From Marthasterias glacialis (Eukaryota > Echinodermata > Asteroidea > Forcipulatida > Asteriidae): a stretch of DNA of 64,000 nt. Both the position numbers and the translations under genes were made by a program. Location: positions 558,001 to 622,000 of the forward strand of contig OU452222.1 of the NCBI GenBank assembly GCA_911728455.2, written 5' to 3'. The notes under the pieces are model-generated. The model had not been told where the DNA came from. It ran no database searches and saw only the letters and a list, made by a program, of their open reading frames with translations. Positions 10,601 through 20,699 of this stretch are shown piece by piece (the stretch's first letter is position 1; every line of letters starts with the position of its first letter).

Positions 10601-13600
10601 GGGGACATCAAGTGCCAATACTTTGTCAATGCAGCTGGACAGGTGAAAACAAAACTCTTTTTCTTCAATTTTAAATCGTGTTTCTGTGAACAGCCATATT
10701 TCAAACCTGTAATAATACAAGTATTTTGTTGTGATCTTTTGTTTGTTAATTTGATGTTAGCAAGTATTTATGTACTTATTTATTTACTATTATGTAGGTT
10801 TGTTCATATTTTCACTGGTTCCCATTGTTTATTTCTAACAGTGGGGTAGAGATATTGGGTTGATGAGTTCACCAGTAGTCAACGTTCCCATGCACACCAC
10901 AGCACACATGTACCTGATATTGAAACCTGTGGATGGAGTTGACTTCAAGACGCCATGTATGTATCTAATGTCATTACATTTGTTTCCCTCTCAAATTTCT
11001 CGACCTTTTACCACAAAAACATAGGCGTCTGACCAGGGGGAGGGCAGTAGCCCCCCGAACTCGGGCAAAACTGAGGCAAATTCGGGCAAAGCAAGAAGAA
11101 AAAAAGGAGGAAAACATTTTTTTATCAGAAGTTGGTACTTGTGTTTTTATTTATGTAAAATTGCGAGCAAATCAACTCCTCTGCCTCTCTTAACCAAAGA
11201 GTCCCAATACGCCTATGACAACAAATAATCATAGATGTTTCATCTTTGCAGATGTTCGAGATTATGACAGCTTAAATTACCTCCGTGAGTGGAGTGGTGG
11301 ATTATTGTGTGGTTGCTTTGCCAGTAAAGCTAAGCCAATTTTTCATGAAGGTATTCCAGAGAAGTCCGAGTTTTTAACTCTTCCTGAAGATTGGGATCAT
11401 TTCCGTAAGTCACGCTATTGTCTGCTGATTTGTTTTTAGAATTGACAACACCTGAAATTCTTCAAAGCGAGGCCCATAGGGCTGAAGAAAACCTTGGGTT
11501 TGAATCCAGGCCTGGCCAGTCACAGCATTTGTGTCCTTGAGCAAGACACTTTACCATAAAAATGCTTCTGTTCTTTCGTTAAGCTGTAGATCCCATAGCT
11601 GTAGGTCCCATAGCCATTTGACCCATGCACTAGGATGGGTAGTGTATGTTAAAGAACCCAGAACACTTATTGTGAAAGAGTAGGGGTTTACCCCGATGTT
11701 TCTGGTTCAGATAGCAAGCATCTTTATCTACAGGGCTCCTCAAGCTTCCGAGCTACAGTGATTAAGTTCACTTATGAGGCATCGTTGGTTTCATAAAAAG
11801 AGAACACAATGATGAGTTGTTAGCTATTGGAACATTTTGTTAATGATAACACCTTGACAGCTCTCAGAAGTGGCCTAAAACAAGATAACTTTCGGAAAAT
11901 CTATTGAAATATTTTGCTTTTCACTTGTCCCCTACCACAAAATTGCTACTGTTTAAACTCATCTGATCCTGAAATAATCCAAACATGCATCTTGATTGTA
12001 ATGTGGTTTGTTTTTTTCTGAATTCCACTTCAGAACCCCACCTTGACGCATTGCTCCATCGAGTCCCTGCAGCTGGGAAGATGGAGGTTAGACAGTTATT
12101 CCTAGGCCCAGAATCTTTCACTCCTGATCAAGTTTGTCTCTTTGGTGAAGCACCTGAGGTATGAATGATGTAAGAGATAGAAAGAGGAGATGAGGGAAGG
12201 AGGATGACCTTTTTGGTCACAAGTCAATGCTTAGTTTGGGAATTCTCACACTTGACAGATTGGCAAAGCTTGATAAATAACAAGTGCAAATTGTTTATGA
12301 ATGTTTGTTACAATTATACAAAAGCTTTCCCTAAACTGTGTGTGGCATAGAAAACTGGCTTTAATTTGAGCAACTCATAATTTAGTGTTTAGTTGTGATG
12401 GAAGTCATTCAACATTGTGCAGAATGATCCTTGATTGTTTTGTCATATGTCTAGGGCCTGGCTTGGGCTTCGGCTTGGGCTCCGGCTTGGGCTCCAGCTC
12501 GGGCTATAGCTTGGGCTCTGGCTTGGGCTCCAGCTTGGTCTCTGGCTTGGGCTCCGGCTTGGGTTCCGGCTTGGGCTCCGACTTGGGCTCCGGCTTGGGC
12601 TCCGGCTTGGGCTCTGGTTTGGGCTCCGGCTTGGGCTCTGGCTTGGGCTCTATCCACCTGTTTGAAGCCTGAAAGGAAAGTGCACATTGTCTAAATAACT
12701 GACGGAGCCAAAGCCCAAGCCAAAGCCTTGGTTTCATAAATGGCTTAAATATCTGATACAAATCTTAGATTGTTATTTTTCTCTCTGTAGATTAAGAACT
12801 ATTACCTGATGACTGGTTTCAACTCTTTTGGTATGACAGCATCAGGAGGACTTGGAGAGCTCTTAGCTGAGGTCATCATTCAAGGAAAATCATCGTTAGG
12901 ATACTGGTCTATGGATCCTCAGCGTTTCTTACCACAGCAGAATAATAAAGGATATTTACAAGATAGAGTCACTGAGATAGAAGGTTAGAAGCTTCTTTGA
13001 AATTATCAATTTCATCCTGAGCTTGTAGTAGCAGAATTGTAGGAACTTGTGAAGGTGTGCTAAATGTATGTGGACTGTACAGAATTTCAAGTGCTCCAAA
13101 TGAAGTAGGCATTAAAAAGCAAGTCAACTTTCAGATAATTTTGATTAGTATAGTAATTTTTTTTTTTTTTTTTAAATCTCTACTTCTGATTTCGAATTTT
13201 CTAAACCATAATGATCCTGAATCTTCAGCATCTATTTTCTGGTACTACCAGAGTCAAATTACACAGCCAAAGTATTCATTAATATTTCATGGGGTCAGGT
13301 TCATGTTTTGTAATTGTAAGAGTGTCTAGTTTGATTTCTATGGCTCTTATTTCCAACTGACCCTATTTTCGGCTTCCCAGCAAAAATAGTTTTAAACAAA
13401 CTTTTTTATTGCTGACTACGTCTTGAAGACCCCTAGTTTTTAACAAATAATAGAAACAAAATCAGCCAATACCTGAGAGTTCTTTGCATAAAAGCGGTAA
13501 ATTAAATGTCCAAATTTAGGCCGAGTATAAAATGGCCGGTCACTGGTAGTCGAATCAAGGGTGCTTTTGAGGAGCTTCCCTGTCAATTCCCAGGTCAGGT

Positions 13601-16600
13601 CACACGTATGAGCCCCTATATGGGCTAAACGATTGACCAACACCTGCGCGATTCAACGGGGACAGTTGAAATGTCAATGCTCAATCAATAAAAATAATGT
13701 TTATTAGGTAAGGTTGTTTTAGTCAATACAAGCCTTTTTTGTGCACAGTGCAAAAAATTTAGTTTGAAATGTTAAGTAATTTGTACAAGTCTGACCAGTT
13801 GCAATGTTGTGACTTCATGCATCTTGGCTACCTCCATGGTCATAACTAAAAAAAAGTATACTGTTCTCACTGTATGATTAAAGTGTTAACATAATGTGTT
13901 TGCAGCCAGAAACGAAAACTAACTCATGTGAATAATGTAAATGTGGTGTACACTTTGCATAATTTTTTTAAACCGTTATAGAGCATTTTTTTTTTATTTC
14001 GACCATCCGACACGGCCTCAAAGAGAAATGGTTACCCTTGGCAGAGTCCAGCAGTTTAGATGTTTAGTTAAGATGTCTACCATATGCCAGGGATCCTGAT
14101 GGACATGGATAGCTTTGTCATTTTGTCTTGATGTATTGTACTGGTTCAAGTATCTGAGTATCTTATCCCTGTCTGTCTTCATGATGTTTTATTGTTCAGG
14201 ATGTCAGTACAAGATCAACTATCCAGAGAGTCAATATAAAACAGGTAGAAAGCTACGATGTGGACCTCTCTATTCCCGGCTTGCCCAAGCAGGGGCGGTA
14301 TTTGGGCAGACCATGGGGCTGGAAAGACCTTTGTGGTATATGGAAGAAGGGGATACAGGTAAGGTTATCATTTCTTACGATTTATCTGAGTTTGTTATGC
14401 TAATATTGAGAGTAAATGAAGATGAATTAAATCACCCACATTAGATTGTAACTTATTCAAGGCTGGTGATGAATTTTAAGATCTATCAAAATCAGGCCTT
14501 CAGTATTCACTGATCAAGCATGTAGACTTTGTAAATCATTGAGGGCTGGTGATGCATATTTAGGATCTATCAAATCATGCTTTCATTGTTCACTGATCAA
14601 GCATGTAGACTTTGTAAATCATTGAGGGCTGGTGATGCATATTTAGGATCTATCAAATCATGCCTTCATTGTTCACTGATAAAGCATGTAGACTTTGTAA
14701 ATCATTGAGGGCTGGTGATGCATATTTAGGGCCTATCAAATCATGCCTTCATTGTTCACTGATCAAGCATGTAGACTTTGTAAATCATTCAGGGCTGGTG
14801 ATGCATATTTAGGATCTATCAAATCATGCCTTCAGTATTCACTGATCAAGCATGTAGACTTTGTAAATCATTCAGGGCTGGTGATGCATATTTAGGATCT
14901 ATCAAATCATGCCTTCAGTATTCACTGATCAAGCATGTAGACTTTGTAAATCATTGAGGGCTGGTGATGCATATTTAGGATCTATCAAATCATGCCTTCA
15001 TTGTTCACTGATCAAGCTTATAGACTTTGTAAATCATTCAGGGCTGGTGATGCATATTTAGGATCTATCAAATCATGCCTTCATTGTTCACTGATCAAGC
15101 ATGTAGACTTTGTAAATCATTCAGGGCTGGTGTTGCATATTTAGGATCTATCAAATCATGCTTTCATTGTTCACTGATCAAGCTTATAGACTTTGTAAAT
15201 CATTGAGGGCTGGTGATGCATATTTAGGATCTTTCAAATCATGCCTTCATTGTTCACTGATCAAGCACGTAGACTTTTTAAATCATTGAGGGCTGGTGAT
15301 GCATATTTAGGATCTATCAAATCATGCCTTCAGTGTTCACTGATCAAGCATGTAGACTTTGTAAATCATTCAGGGCTGGTGATGCATATTTAGGACCTAT
15401 CAAATCATGCCTTCATTGTTCACTGATCAAGCATGTAGACTTTGTAAATCATTCAGGGCTGGTGTTGCATATTTAGGATCTATCAAATCATGCTTTCATT
15501 GTTCACTGATCAAGCTTATAGACTTTATAAATCATTGAGGGCTGGTGATGCATATTTAGGATCTTTCAAATCATGCCTTCAGTGCTCACTGATCAAGCAT
15601 GTAGACTTTTTAAATCATTCAGGGCTGGTGATGCATATTTAGGATCTATCAAATCATGCCTTCAGTGTTCACTGATCAAGCATGTAGACTTTGTAAATCA
15701 TTCAGGGCTGGTGATGCATATTTAGGACCTATCAAATCATGCCTTCAGTGTTCACTGATCAAGCATGTAGACTTTTTAAATCATTCAGGGCTGGTGTTGC
15801 ATATTTAGGATCTATCAAATCATGCCTTCATTGTTCACTGATCAAGCATGTAGACTTTGTAAATCATTCAGGGCTGGTGATGCATATTTAGGACCTATCA
15901 AATCATGCCTTCATTGTTCACTGATCAAGCTTATAGACTTATCTCAAACTTGTCATGTATATTTAGGATTTTTATAACGCTTACTGTTTAAAGCATGTAA
16001 GATACAAGACATGGCGTAAGAAATCTTTGTAGACTTTGTAGACCTAGTCTTAAAAACTGAGGTTACTAGGGTAAATTAGAAGCTTGAAAGTACAAGCCAG
16101 GATTCGAACCCACATCCATATAAATCAATCAATGCTTCTCAAATGTAGTGATAAATGTTAGCGATAGCACCATGGTAGAATGCATGCGCATTGTTGGGTA
16201 GTTACCATCACATCATCATCATGGAGATGTAAAGTACGCTGGACCGTCTGCAGTGGAAAGATCGTTTGTATTTTTTCAGATGAATTTATTGAGGATATTC
16301 AACGAGGAACATTCAGTAAGCCTGGCTGGTTTGACATGGTGAAAGCAGAATACTGGGCATGTAGGGAGTCTGTATGCCTCATGGATATGACACCTTTCAC
16401 AAAGCTGGAGTTGCAGGTAAATTTAACATCCATGCTTCAAAATAACCACACTATACCTTGTTCTAAATTCTTTTAATTCTAAAGTTTTTCATTTTTTATC
16501 ATGTTTATTAGTTAATTAAAGATAAAAAAGTCACAAATTTAATGTAGAACTTAATGAAATTATAACTCTTAAAAAATTATTAAATTTCTTTTAACTATGT

Positions 16601-19287
16601 ATTTATTATTTGTAAGCATTATTGTTATCAATTTGGTGGGACGATGGAGTTTAAAACTTGTCCCTCAAAAATATTCAGAGTTAATGTTGAAGTATGTTAA
16701 GATGATTTTGTGTTTGTTTGATTTGATTTGATTTGATTTGATTTGATTTGATTATAGTTTATTATCAATCAGTAGGGAAAATGACTTATTTTGACAAGTT
16801 GTGCCGAATGGCAGGGAACTGATTTCTAGAATTTCTATCCTCTGATCGTCTTTGTAATGTTTTGATTGATAGGGTAGTGGGACAACATCTCTACTACAGC
16901 GACTATGTCCTAATGATATGGACAATCCTATAGGAAGTGTAGTGCACTCCGGAATGCTGAATGAGTTTGGTGGTTATGAGAATGACTGTAGTGTAGCTCG
17001 CATTGATCAGGACAGGTTGGTTTATCACTGTTACATTTGTCCTACATAATTGACCTTATTGTACATGACGTCATTTGAGTAGTGCGCCCTCGCCTAGAGG
17101 TCAAAAGGAGGCTGTTCATTGGCCAATCCTGTGCGCTGCACGTACAAATCGTGCATTTCTACTGTTTCATCATTGTTTTACCTCTTAAGATGGCTGCTGG
17201 ATGATGTCAATGCATAAGGTCTATTGCTCAAGATATCCCAAATGACAATTACAGGAGCTTTCGATTTGTTGATGTCTTAGACCTCATAATTTCAACATTG
17301 AGATGAAACCATCACCCAACACCGAGTTCTTAAGCATAAATGAAACTTGAATGCCTGTTACTTTGATTATATTGCTTCCAGGTATTTTCTGATCTGTCCA
17401 AGTGTCCAACGGGTTAAAAGTATCAACTGGATTGCAAGTCATCTACCCACAGATGGCTCAGTGACTATGCTTGACATCAGTGATCAGTACATTGGTCTTA
17501 ATGTCCTGGGCCCTAAAGCTAGGGATGTCTTGCAGAAAGTGACCAGTACACCAATCAGTACGGCTAATTTCAGACCCTTCTCATACAAGGTGAGTGACCA
17601 ACTGATCAAAGGATTGACTGATCAGAAATGACAAGAAAGGGCTAGCGTGATCAGTATAGTTTGGTTTCTCAGAACTTTTTTTTTTTATATATATTTTTTT
17701 ATGCAATTTTCCCATCACAAGGCCCAAAGGCCACTCAAGGTGTGGGCGACTTTTTGAAGGGATAGAAACCTACCCCAATGCGCAGAAACAAGACATGGCG
17801 AGATATAAACGCAAGTCTCTTCACAGCACAGCTAAGAACAGGGAGGGGTAAATGAATCCGTTGCGAGACAAACGTAACTGCCTCTTCCCCTATTTGAGGC
17901 AATTATAGTTGAATGTCTTGCTCAAGGTCACAAGTGTCATGACCGGGATTCGAACCCACATCCTGATGACTTTGAATTTTCAGAATAAAAAAATGATGGG
18001 TAGAAAATGGAGATTTTTTCATTTTTCATGACGGGTATTTTTTCGTACTACCATGAAATTGTTTCAAACTGTTTTATTTTTGATTCAGGAGTTGGACATT
18101 GGTTTTGCTACTAATGTACGAGCCACCACTATCACCCATGCTGGAGAGGATGGTATGGTGCTGTATATACCAAATGAGGTAATACTGTTATATCAAAATC
18201 CTTATGGTTTACTATTGAAGTGACACAAAGGGAAAGATCTTTACAGTCTTATAATAGTAATAATAATAACTAGTTCTTATATAGCGCCCTTTTCATAATA
18301 ACATCTCAGTGCGTTTTACAATTGTGCCCTGGTCGTTTGGCCAAAAACATTCCTGTAATCTTTCTCAGCTCCCTGTGGAGTATACAGCAGTGGTGCTCCG
18401 AAGGCTTTTTCAAACACAACATCAACTTCTACCCTTGTAGGTACCCATTTATACCCCTGGATGAAGAGAAGCAATTATAGTAAAGCATCTTGCTCAAGAA
18501 CACAAGTGTCATGACCAGGATTCGAACCCACACCCTGATGACTTGACCACCAGAACTTATACATTGCTCTCAATCATTTTCTTATTGTACTTCAAATCAG
18601 TGACTTTTCCCACATTGTCCTTTTCCAATCAAGTTTGCCGTTCATTTATATGATCTGTTAATGAAGACTGGTCGTAATTATGGCATACGTCCAGCAGGCT
18701 TTAATGCACTACGCTGGCTACGAGCTGAGAAATGCTATGCCTACTGGGGAGTTAATTTCAACAATGAGAATACACCGTTTGAAATCGGACGGGAGATGAG
18801 GGTCAAGTTTGATAAGGTAAGTGTCATAAAAACCGTTTTCTTCTTTGATTAGAACATTTTGAAAGTTAACTCCAAACGACCAATTACTGAAAGCTTTCAA
18901 TTTTACCTTTGGCAGGGGATTGAATTCATAGGTCAGTCCGCTCTACTCAAGCAGCAACGAGAAGGTCTCCATCACCGTATGGCTGCCTTCATCCTAGAAG
19001 ACCATAAAGTAGACAAGGATCTATGGTGTTGGGGTGGAGAACCTGTTTATCGTAATGGTCAGCTGGCTGGAATAACCACATCCAGTGGCTTTAGTGCTTC
19101 CTTAGGCTCAATGTTGTGTCTGGGCTGGCTTCATAACACTGACCCTCAGACTGGTCAGTCTACGGTAGTCACTAATGACTTTGTGACCAAAGCAAAGTAT
19201 GAGATTGATATCGCTGGTAAGATGTTTTCAGCTAAAGCAAACTTATACCCACCAAAGTTAGTTACTAAGCAACCACTCCATGGATAA
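7691..19287 (+). CDS. PDPR: PDPR-like: pyruvate dehydrogenase phosphatase regulatory subunit, mitochondrial
   Basis: Sixteen coding exons: 7691-7932, 8574-8707, 9382-9463, 10059-10222, 10521-10642, 10842-10956, 11252-11404, 12034-12158, 12791-12983, 14200-14358, 16280-16416, 16873-17015, 17382-17589, 18089-18178, 18634-18816 and 18916-19287. All junctions are GT-AG and the sum is 2622 nt, or 873 residues; vertebrate PDPR is about the same length. The first coding exon starts at acceptor 7659. The chosen Met begins an Arg/Ser/Tyr-rich, acid-free N-terminus typical of a mitochondrial presequence. The FAD-binding GGGIAG motif is at residues 54-59, within a DAO-type oxidoreductase half, and aminomethyltransferase (GCV_T) domains fill the C-terminal half. 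C-terminal motifs such as GGEPVYRNGQ and KYEIDIAG match PDPR rather than sarcosine or dimethylglycine dehydrogenase. In mammals PDPR lowers the Mg sensitivity of the PDP1 phosphatase that reactivates pyruvate dehydrogenase. The TTWH histidine (His89), which carries covalent FAD in relatives, is kept here. Confidence 0.92.
8085..8490 (+). mobile_element. SINE derived from a tRNA-Leu-like gene (copy 1, intron 1)
   Basis: The 5' part has an A-box-like 'tgaccgagtggat', the anticodon-loop-like 'ggactcaagctctgg' and a B-box-like 'gggttcaagttcc'. These are followed by a shared body ('gtccttaagcaagacactta', 'aaaagaacccagtgcactta'). The same body occurs near 11.5 kb and 61.5 kb on this strand and near 17.8 and 18.4 kb on the other. 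Confidence 0.8.
9040..9156 (+). repeat. SINE body fragment
   Basis: 'ttgtcctttagataggatgt' and 'gagtaggggtttacc' resemble the middle of the tRNA-derived SINEs in this window. The tRNA-like head is missing. Confidence 0.45.
9157..9253. repeat. Long imperfect hairpin (foldback) in intron 2
   Basis: The arm starting 'taggacatcagtc' and running through 'ctgccactgacatcc' pairs with 'gggacgtcagtggcag...gactgacgtccta'. Arms are about 36 bases and the loop is about 25 bases. Mismatches are mostly A/G transitions, consistent with an old non-autonomous element. Confidence 0.65.
9490..10000 (+). repeat. GAT-rich tandem array (gatgatttgatgatg) in intron 3
   Basis: About 500 bases consist almost only of 'gatgatttgatgatg', 'gatggcttaatgatg' and close variants, in mixed 9-30 base units. 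The opposite strand has a His/Ser/Ile-rich open frame that is a repeat artefact. The array ends 58 bases before exon 4. Confidence 0.9.
10486..10520 (+). repeat. TAG/TTG trinucleotide tract forming a splice acceptor
   Basis: 'gtagtagtag' followed by (TTG)n runs directly into the 'ttcag' acceptor of exon 5 of the PDPR-like gene. The microsatellite takes the place of the usual polypyrimidine tract. Confidence 0.8.
11470..11830 (+). mobile_element. tRNA-derived SINE, 5'-truncated (copy 2, intron 7)
   Basis: It keeps a degraded B-box ('gggtttgaatcc') and the body 'gtccttgagcaagacacttt', 'aaagaacccagaacactta' and 'agtaggggtttaccccg'. It ends in 'gagctacagtgattaagttc', as the copy at 61.7 kb does. 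The A-box half is missing or degraded. Confidence 0.75.
12453..12660 (+). repeat. 12-bp minisatellite (ggcttgggctcc)n in intron 8
   Basis: About 17 units of 'ggcttgggctcc' with c/t and a/g variants. The unit length is a multiple of three, so several frames stay open on both strands (Gly-Leu-Gly-Ser, Pro-Lys-Pro-Glu or Ala-Gln). None belongs to the PDPR-like exons, which splice across it. A short inverted remnant ('agccaaagcccaagcc') follows at about 12707. Confidence 0.9.
14459..15945 (+). repeat. 83-bp satellite array, about 18 copies, in intron 10
   Basis: The unit starts 'gggctggtgatgcatattta' and ends 'gactttgtaaatcattca'. The period is 83 bases and units are near-identical apart from recurrent variants: 'gaggg/caggg', 'gatgc/gttgc', 'gatc/gacc', 'cattg/cagtg' and 'catgtag/ttatag'. 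The first unit is the most diverged. The array fills most of the intron between exons 10 and 11. Confidence 0.95.
16080..16145 (-). repeat. SINE head fragment, reverse orientation
   Basis: 'ccaggattcgaacccacatc' is the reverse complement of the B-box region of the tRNA-derived SINEs. The remainder of the element is not recognisable. Confidence 0.45.
16715..16757 (+). repeat. (TTTGA)n microsatellite
   Basis: About eight units of 'tttga' in intron 11 of the PDPR-like gene. Confidence 0.85.
17050..17222. mobile_element. Small foldback element in intron 12
   Basis: The left end 'tgaccttattgtacatgacg' is an imperfect inverted copy of the right end 'gatgtcaatgcataaggtct'. The interior has 'gtgcgccctcgcc'. 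The right-end motif 'gcataaggtctat' recurs at about 53140, so this is a dispersed family. Confidence 0.6.
17697..17980 (-). mobile_element. tRNA-derived SINE, reverse orientation (copy 3, intron 13)
   Basis: Read on the minus strand, it starts with the B-box 'gggttcgaatcccggtcatg' and continues with 'acttgtgaccttgagcaaga'. It is inserted against the gene. Confidence 0.7.
18245..18560 (-). mobile_element. tRNA-derived SINE, reverse orientation (copy 4, intron 14)
   Basis: The minus strand carries the B-box-like 'gggttcgaatcctggtcatg' and 'ttgagcaagatgct'. The far end has 'aaaacgcactgagatg' and 'gcgctatataagaac', a tail different from the other copies. Confidence 0.7.
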
Positions 19288-20690
19288 ATGACAGTGATCC
19301 TATTTCCTGTCTAAATTGAAGTATTGTCCACTCTTTTTGATATTACCAAGTTTGTGTACCATCACTCTTATGATGCAGGTGGTCACTGGAATGTCAATAT
19401 TGTTGGTAATTTTGAAAGCAAGTTAATGATAATCTCAAAATAATCAGTATTGTTTTACATATATTTTTAATAGAAATTTAGACTTAAGCAAAGCTTATTT
19501 CAGCCCTACTTTTAGATTTGAACTATTTTAGTTACGAAAATGGAGAAAATCATAACTTTAGCCATCTGTCATCAAAACAGTCTTTACTACAGAACTGATC
19601 CACTTCGTAGACCCAATTTTGGGGACCAATTTTTCAGTCATAGCAGGGTATAAGCTCCTTGCTCAGAGGTATTGATAGTAATCTGTGATGTAGTTAAACC
19701 AACAAGTACCCATCTTCATAAAATGCTGTTTAGCAGAATATGGAGCTCAAGCTTAGCCGACCTTTCTGCTAAGCATAAATTAGCAGGGTACCAGTTATAA
19801 ACCATACATAACATTATATTTTGGCTGGTATTCTGTTTCTACTAACAAAAAAATCTGTGCTAAGCATTTTTGTTGTGCTTAACAGCTTATGAATTTCATA
19901 GCACTCCTTAACGGTAAGCAATTTTCGTGCTTACTTATTAGCAAGAAATTTAGGCCGCTAACTTGAACATTCACCATGGATTTGCATTGTTACACCATTC
20001 ATTTTCCTTCAGTAAGCATTGGAAAGTTAGCATGCTTTTTCCTTTGTTTACGGTTAGCAGTGCTATGAAATGGAAATCGCACAGTAAGCACAAAATTGGG
20101 CACTTAGCAGCTTTATGGGTGCCCAGGGCCCAATTTCATAGAACTTAAGCATATAATATGCTCAAAAAATATCTACTAAGCAGAAAGAGCTGGATGCAGT
20201 TCACGTCACAATGGAGATGTGACATGGTAGTTTGGCCGGTAACCTTATTCTGGTAAGCATAATTGTGTTGTGCTTAGCTACTTTTTCAGCTTGAGCAGCT
20301 GTATAGAATTGTGCCCAGGTTTGAGGACCAAATGGAGATATTCTAAGCATAGTTGGTGATTGATGGGAGATAACACAAGCTTGTAGAATAGTTTCTCTAC
20401 GAACCTATGGTCTATTCGTTATAGTGTAAATTCTCAGGTGGTTTGGTTTATACCTTCAATATTAATTTGAAATATAATATTATGTTATTTACTAATGATT
20501 AACTCATAGACCTAGATGACATTCCGACTTTAAAGTACTGGTTATTTGTGGTTTTAAAAACAACTCTACCTGAAGAAGGTTTATTCCATTAATAAGGAAA
20601 TGTGTAATGTATCAATATTTATAATTTTTACCTTTAATTGAAAATTGTACAAATGAAATGAAAACATATATATTTATGGACCAATAAAAA
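19288..20690 (+). other. 3' flank / probable 3' UTR of the PDPR-like gene
   Basis: There are no further coding exons after TAA at 19285-19287. The first clear AATAAA is at about 20683 ('ccaataaaaaaattg'), so the 3' UTR may be about 1.4 kb. It would contain the foldback elements at 19735-20320. Confidence 0.45.
19735..20320. mobile_element. Nested foldback elements of the 'gggcccaatttcatag' family
   Basis: At about 20125-20320 the left end 'gggcccaatttcatagaact' pairs with the right end 'tatagaattgtgccc'. Just upstream, 'aatttcatagcactcc' (about 19893) pairs with 'agtgctatgaaat' (about 20056). Many 'gcttag/ctaagc' motifs run between them. The picture is of two or more adjacent or nested non-autonomous elements. 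Confidence 0.6.
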
Positions 20691-20699
20691 AATTGTACA

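Noticed and set aside
12385..12761. Gly-Leu-Gly-Ser, Pro-Lys-Pro-Glu and Ala-Gln repeat proteins on both strands
   Set aside because: All derive from the 12-bp minisatellite inside a well-defined intron.
14459..15945. CRISPR-like array
   Set aside because: The whole 83-base unit is repeated without unique spacers, in an intron of an animal gene.
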